A stretch of DNA of 64,000 bases from Anaeramoeba flamelloides. Its lineage: Eukaryota > Metamonada > Anaeramoebidae. Both the position numbers and the translations under genes were made by a program. How positions within the stretch are numbered: position 1 is the stretch's first letter; each line of letters opens with the position of its first letter. This document shows positions 58,409 through 64,000 of the stretch, in pieces. The notes beneath the pieces were generated by a model. The model did not search any database. It saw only the letters and a list, made by a program, of their open reading frames with translations, and was not told the origin of the DNA. The DNA lies in the NCBI GenBank assembly GCA_027625915.1, contig JANTQA010000023.1, positions 620,001-684,000 on the forward strand, read 5' to 3'.

Positions 58409-61400
58409 TTAAATTCATTATTTAACTTCAGGTTGTTAATTTATTTTTTTAATCTTTTTTAGGATTTAAGGTTAAATTCTTGAAAGAACATTAATATATC
58501 AGTGTTATTTTTCTCAAGAAAAAATATTAGAAAAAATATAAAAAATGATGCTATATTTTTCAGATCTACATCACTTGTTATATTTGATATTGTTTACCAA
58601 ATGTTGTTGTATTGATATAAGCTTTTCATTTCTGGATAGAAAAAAATAAGCTAAAATTTAAACAAAATTTGGAGAATTTTATTAAAATAAAAATATCTTG
58701 AGTAATGATTTAAAGTGCTGTATTAAGTTTTTTTATGGGATTGAAAATTCAAATGAGAAAAGTGAAAATTTCTAGTTGAAAAAATGAATCATTTTTTCCA
58801 AAAAAAAATTGGTAGAATTTTAATATTTCTTTTCACTAAAAATATTATTAATCGGTGCTTTAAAATGAAAAAAAATGTAGAGTTTTCGAATTAAAACTTT
58901 TAACTTTTGATGACTAAAATAGTTCAAAAAAAGTAGGTAATTTATTAATAGAAATTGGAAAAATTAGTTTCATTTTTTTATTTTTTTAAAAAAAAAAAAA
59001 TTGACAGAATTTTTTAAATAGAAAATAACAAATTATTTTTTATTTTTTGAGTGAAGTTTGTTGGTTACTATGTTTTATGGTGCACACTTTCACATTATTC
59101 AATTCCAATCAGATGACAAATATATTCCAGATGAAGTTCCAATGTACCATGATATTTTGGAACAAATTTTGAAATGAATGATATATTTTATTTGTTGTTT
59201 TTAAAATTTATCACTATTTCAGACAAAGATCACAAAGTGTGAAAAAAAAATTGAAATTTTAAAAAATTTTTTGTTTTAGATTTTCTATTTTTTTAATATT
59301 TTTGGTCTCAAAAAATAACATCTGCTATTGATTGTTTTTTGAAAAAAAAAACATCTGAATATATTTTTCTCTCAATGCATTCGCATCTCAAAAAGAAATA
59401 TATTCGATATTTTTTTTTAAAAAAATCAATAACTGCTGATATGGGTTACTATAAAGTGTTTTGATAAACGCTCATATATTTATATAGGTATCACCAGCAT
59501 CAACATTAAAAACAAATTAGAAAAAAAAGTCAACTTTTTTAAATAAAGATAAAAATTGATTGAAAATAAATTCCAAATTATTTTAAACATTTTTTTTTTT
59601 TGGACATCTAAGCTATTTCCAAGAAAGTGGGGAAATTTTATTTTAAAATATATTTATTAAACTCAATCTTTAAAAAAGTATTTTAATATCCAAAATCATT
59701 AACACCTTTTTTATTGATTCTTGATAATAATTCATTTTTTTTTCTTAGTATTGTGTTATATAAATAAAAGCTATTAGAATTTTATGATCTCGATTTTATC
59801 GGATATTTTTTATGGGGTGAAAATTGGTGTTTATTATTTACTTTTTGATCGAAAAAATCGTTTTCATAGTTTGTTTAATCTCAAAATTTGTTTTAATAGA
59901 ATGGAAAGTTTATAACTGTATTTTATCGTTTAAAAAATTATTTGTGCCCAATCCATCTTTCCAGTTTTTTATTGAAATTGGTCATACCTCTTTTCACCAA
60001 AAAAAGTACAATTTTTTTTTTCATTTTTTGGAAATATTCCAACAAATATATTTTGAATAAATACCTTAGTCATTTATTCAATCGGTATTAATATTTGACT
60101 CGATTTAATATTGTCAATTAACCAATACCTCCACTAAAAATAAATGATTTTTTATGAAATGTAAAAAAAAAAATGCCACACTTTTTTGGAAATACCTTAA
60201 TAATATTTTTTTTGTAATTATTATTTTAGGTAAGTGGGTACATTTTACCATTTTGAAAAATTTTAATTGCAACAACCTTACAGAAAAATGATTTTTTAAG
60301 TGCTTTGGGATATTGAAACTTTGAAGTCAAAATAACATTCGCTGCTCTATTTTATTTGTGAAAAGAACCAAAGTAATCCATTAGTTGTATCTTTAATTTT
60401 TGATTGTTTTAAACAATTTTTTTTAATTAAATTTTTGGTTTTATTATTAATAAATTTAGTTTTGGATCTAGAAAAGTATTTATTGGGAATGTTTGAAATT
60501 AATAATCGAAAGAGTAAACCAAATAAAATAGACAAGAGAAGATGTGTATTTGAAACAGAAATTTTCTTTTAGAAGCCCAAACACGAAAGATCACCTTTTC
60601 TAAATTAATTTGTTAAAATCTGGTAAAAAAAAATTCAATCAAAATATATTTTCCAAAGTTTGGTTTCTTGATATTCCGAATTTAAATGAGCTCAAGTAAT
60701 TCATTAACTGGGATTTTTCACTCCGTTGCTCTTTATTATTGTTTACAAAACAGTTTTTTACTAATTTCCTTTCAAAATTCTAATTTTCAAATATTTTTAT
60801 CAAACAAAACCAAAACAAAGAATACTATTTCTAAAATTAAAGTTTAGGGGCTGAATTCTTGGTATCAAAGAACAGTTGCTAAAAATTCAACCAAAAGAAA
60901 AATAAAAAATGAGAAGACATTTCAATCAGAATTTACAATGATTTTGAGTATTCAATTTCATCGTAAATAAATATTAATCAAATCAAACAAATACATCCAA
61001 TACACCTTTATTTCTGAAGAGTAATTCAAAAATGTACTATTTTCTGAAATCCAAAATTAAGAATTGGATGAATTAACTCACAATAGGATTGTTAAATTCA
61101 TTTTGGGAAATTCTTTAGAAATAAACATTAATTTGTGAATCAAAATGTTTCAAACAAAAATTTTTCTATTCAAGAATTAATTAAAAATAAAACCAAGTAA
61201 AGTAGAAGTAATTGTATCAAATTTTATAGATAAGATCAAGAAATAAATAATTTTTATGTATTTTTTCTTTATCAATTTTTTCAGTATTTCGATTTCCATT
61301 TTTAAAAGTACATAAAGATATTATACAATGAGGAATATCTGGCACTCTCATATTAATTAAAGTATTAATATTTTTGGTTAGAGAAATCATTTTAATGATT

Positions 61401-62291
61401 CAGTTTTGTATAAACTGTGGCATTCAAAATTGGTACAATGTACTTACTTCTTGAAAGTCTAAAGTTGATTTCTCCAAATTATTTAAAGTACTTTGAAGTG
61501 TATTTTTTGTCTTTTGTGTTGGATCTGTTGGTTTTTCTGATATTTTTATGTTTAACATAAAGAAAAAATTGATTCGAACTGTTCTTTTCAGAAAAACATT
61601 TAATTTTTTTCAAGTTTCAAATAATGGTTGTAATTTATATGGGATTAAGTTGAATTTTTTACTGGATTATTTGAGAGTCGGGTGATTTTATTTTTAAAGT
61701 GTATTTTTGTATATTTCCTTCACAGACAATAAGATTTCTTTCTTCGTTCAAAGAAAATAATTTTTTTTTGATTTAATTCAGAAAAATGTTGAATCTTGAA
61801 CTTTTTCAAAAATGAATCAAACGTTTTAAAACAATAAACAATTTCTGAAAATAGCATTAAAAGTAAGTTTGCCTTAGTAATAATCAGATTTTTACTTTGT
61901 TTTTCTCTTTATAATTCAGTAAAATTTTTATTGAATTTATTATTCCCTTAAATTGTATCTTTTTTAAATGGTTATTATTCCCTAAAAAAAACTTGTTTGA
62001 TAAAGATCCTTTTTTTATTTGTCACTCTGGGTATTCTTACAAAGTATTTTTTATAAAAAAACCAACTCAATTTTTATTGTTATGAATAATTGATAATAAA
62101 ATATTTTCTATTGTTTTTGGGAAAAAGGATTTTGAAGATTTTTAAAAAGCACTAAACACTTGAGTATTTTGAAGAGAGATTTTCAATGGCAATGGTTGTT
62201 CTGGCTAAATCTAAAATAAAAAACTTGTAGAGAAACTTTTATTATTCTTTACTTTCATTTTTTTATTTTCTATTTCTAAAATTCAACTCAA
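58409..62291. other. Intergenic region between BEACH B and CAND1
   Basis: About 3.9 kb of AT-rich sequence. A palindrome of about 120 bp lies at 59320-59440 (CTGCTATTGATTGTTTTTTG against AAAAAAATCAATAACTGCTG), and a fragment of the 1.25-kb element at 61540-61962. Small frames such as 59824-60060 are hydrophobic chance frames without family resemblance. Confidence 0.65.
61540..61962 (+). repeat. Fragment of the 1.25-kb AGGGACT element
   Basis: Matches 42120-42570 in order: AAAATTGATTCGAACTGTTC, TTCTTTCTTCGTTCAAAGAA, CAATTTCTGAAAATAGCATT, AAAAGTAAGTTTG and a degraded end ATTCCCTTAA. The other half of the element is absent. Confidence 0.7.
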
Positions 62292-62774
62292 ATGTCTTCT
62301 TTCGCAGTAGATCAAACACTTGATAAAGTAAAACCCTTTTTCTTTTCTTTTTGTTAATTCTTTTGGCAACATTTCTAATTCGTGAGTTTTTTTTTTTCTT
62401 TTTTTCAACACAACAATCATTAATTTGATGTTTGTGTTCTTTTTTGAACAAAACAAAATTACTTTTTAGATGAACAACAATGATCACGATATCAGATATA
62501 TGGCTGTCAACGATCTGATAACTCAAGTTAAAAAAGAAAATTTTAAATTAGATACCAACAATGAAAATCAATTAATTACCAAAATGCTTAAATTAGTTGA
62601 AGACAGTTCAGGTAATGTTCAAAATCTTACAGTCGAATGGTAAATAAATTTTTTTTTTTTTTTGTTCTTTCAGGTTTTTTTTATTTTTATTTTTGATTTG
62701 CTTTTTTTTTTTTCTCCTTTGTTGAACATATTTCAAAATTTCGTTTACCTTTAAATTTTCATTGCTGAAACCTT

Positions 62775-62809
<35 letters not shown>

Positions 62810-63664
62810 TAATTATTTACAATTTTTTTTTTTTTTTTTTTGTAATATAGTTTTGGACTTTTAATTCCAAAAATCTCAGAAAACCAGGTAAAAGGAATTG
62901 CTCGTAAATTGACAACAAGACTTTTAAGTGAAGATCAAGAAGCACATGACATTTCTGCACTTGCACTCAGAAAAGTTGTTAGTAGTACACTAAACGAACA
63001 AACAAAATTAAACACTGAACTTTCAGCACAAATGATACCACAAATGATTAAAGGAACCACTAGTGTATTATAATTTTTTTTTTTTTATTTCTTTTTTTTT
63101 TTTTAAACTTTCCTTTTTCATATTTTTTTCTCAATTTTTTTTTTGTTTTTTCTTCCTTTTTGTCATTTTTCACAAATAAAAATCAAAAAACTATAAACAA
63201 ACAAACCTGAAACAAATAAAAATAAACAAACAACAAACCTTCAAACAAATAGTCTGAATTTGTAAATGTTCAATTAGAATGTATTCAAATTATCACTGAT
63301 TTAATTATCCGATTCAACCCATTATTTGTTGATCTTCATGAAAAAATCAAAACAACTTTTATTTCAAAATTGACTGCTTACACAGCACCAGGCCGAATTG
63401 TTGAAGGGCTTACACAACTTTCTGCTGCTGTCAACCAAAATTCATTTAATAGCATTATTGAGGAAATTATCAAAAAATTAGAAACAGATAAAGAGGTCAA
63501 AAACATCCGTATTTACATCCAAACAATTTCTTCAATTTCAAGATTAATTGGTTACAGACTTGGTTCACATTTAAAAAAACTCGTTCCTCTTATTCTTGTT
63601 TATGTCGAAGACGAAAAATATAAAGAAGACGATGAACTTAGAGATAACTGTCTTCACGTTCGTT

Positions 63665-63698
<34 letters not shown>

Positions 63699-64000
63699 TT
63701 CTTCTTTTTCTTCTCTTCTTTCTTCTAAATTATCCAAATGTTTATTCAATGGCTTTTTTAATTCCTAAATATGATTATCTTTTAATTTTTAAAATTAACA
63801 AAAAAACCAAATAATAGTCATTTGAAAGTTTTGTATTAAGATGTCCAAAAGAAGTTGGCCAATTTGTAACAGCCTTCACAAAGATTTCCTTAAAATTAAT
63901 TAATTACGATCCTTTTTATGGAGACGATAAAGGATCTTCTTATTCAGGATCAGAATCTGGTTCATATACCGATGAATCCTATACCGCTTCAGAATCAGAA
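62292..64000 (+). CDS. CAND1: CAND1/TIP120 cullin exchange factor (5' part)
   Basis: Five exons seen: 62292-62327, 62470-62639, 62851-63064, 63253-63657 and 63818 onward, running off the right edge; about 336 residues are visible. Phases match at every GT-AG join. The protein starts MSSFAVDQTLDKMNNNDHDI and aligns with human CAND1 from its first HEAT repeat: RYMAVNDLI for RFMATNDLM, NVQNLTVECFGLLIPKI for the VQNLAVKCLG segment, YIQTISSISRLIGYRLG for YIQCIAAISRQAGHRIG, DDELRDNCL and SFESFVLRCPKEV, then NYDPFYGDD and a Ser/Glu/Tyr acidic loop where the family has its Asp-rich loop. CAND1 is a HEAT solenoid that wraps unneddylated cullin-Rbx1 and swaps substrate receptors of SCF ligases. The start gives the family-typical short leader. 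Confidence 0.93.

Noticed and set aside
59824-60060. 78-residue plus-strand frame
   Set aside because: Hydrophobic, Phe-rich chance frame with no start context, splice partners or family motif.
62263-62526. 87-residue minus-strand frame
   Set aside because: It overlaps CAND1 exons 1 and 2 antisense and its Lys run is the complement of a poly-pyrimidine tract before the acceptor.
1-64000. CRISPR array or bacterial operon structure
   Set aside because: The decamer and hairpin arrays lack regular spacers, and the genes are intron-bearing eukaryotic genes.

Overview
The window is a very AT-rich nuclear genome segment from a single-celled eukaryote, with GT-AG introns, Asn-, Lys- and Glu-rich low-complexity runs inside proteins, and TAA/TAG/TGA all usable as stops. 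The gene set (L-type cargo lectin, UBX-domain protein, giant BEACH proteins, CAND1) is plainly eukaryotic. The mix of BEACH paralogs, amoeba-like homopolymer runs and repeat-filled introns suggests an amoeboid or flagellate protist. Anaeramoeba-like metamonads or amoebozoans are my best guess, but the sequence alone does not fix the lineage.

Layout. 1-879 (minus) is the 5' part of a gene running off the left edge, in visibly GC-richer sequence; it looks like a TPR protein with a ChAPs/exomer-like N-terminus. 4453-14668 (plus) is a six-exon ERGIC-53/LMAN1-type L-type lectin of 439 residues. 18442-20007 (plus) is an intronless UBL-UAS-UBX protein. 23509-37089 (plus) is BEACH protein A (four exons, about 3613 residues), with a one-base frame break at a T7 run. 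40158-58408 (plus) is BEACH protein B (four exons, 3286 residues), a divergent tandem paralog. 62292-64000 (plus) is the 5' part of CAND1 (five exons seen), running off the right edge. The exon joins were deduced from splice consensus, reading phase and family alignment, and each total length is a whole number of codons (A only after removing one base at the frame break).

Between and inside the genes lies a dense set of non-coding repeats, most of it in a few very long introns (2.0-4.5 kb) while the other introns are 90-210 nt. I see: a roughly 200-bp TA-flanked CAGTC MITE family (four copies); a roughly 1.25-kb TA-flanked element with AGGGACT termini (two full copies, two remnants), one copy carrying two nested insertions; a 1.23-kb TA-flanked element with GAGGTTTTGATGATAACAT ends and repeated TCGCGATAA boxes; an 822-bp long-TIR element; a roughly 530-bp repeat present four times in one orientation around the BEACH genes; a roughly 0.6-0.7-kb repeat present twice; and a family of modular perfect or near-perfect hairpins with shared junction motifs and a 10-bp tandem motif. 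None of these shows a transposase that I recognise.

Functionally the genes lean towards membrane traffic (cargo lectin, BEACH/neurobeachin-like scaffolds, possible ChAPs-like cargo adaptor) and ubiquitin control (UBX/p97 adaptor, CAND1/cullin exchange). I see no sign of operon-like coupling. The most unusual items are the asymmetric decay of the BEACH core in the tandem paralog, the modular hairpin array with its composite inverted-repeat structure at 54145-55260, and the nested transposon dissection at 40946-42573.
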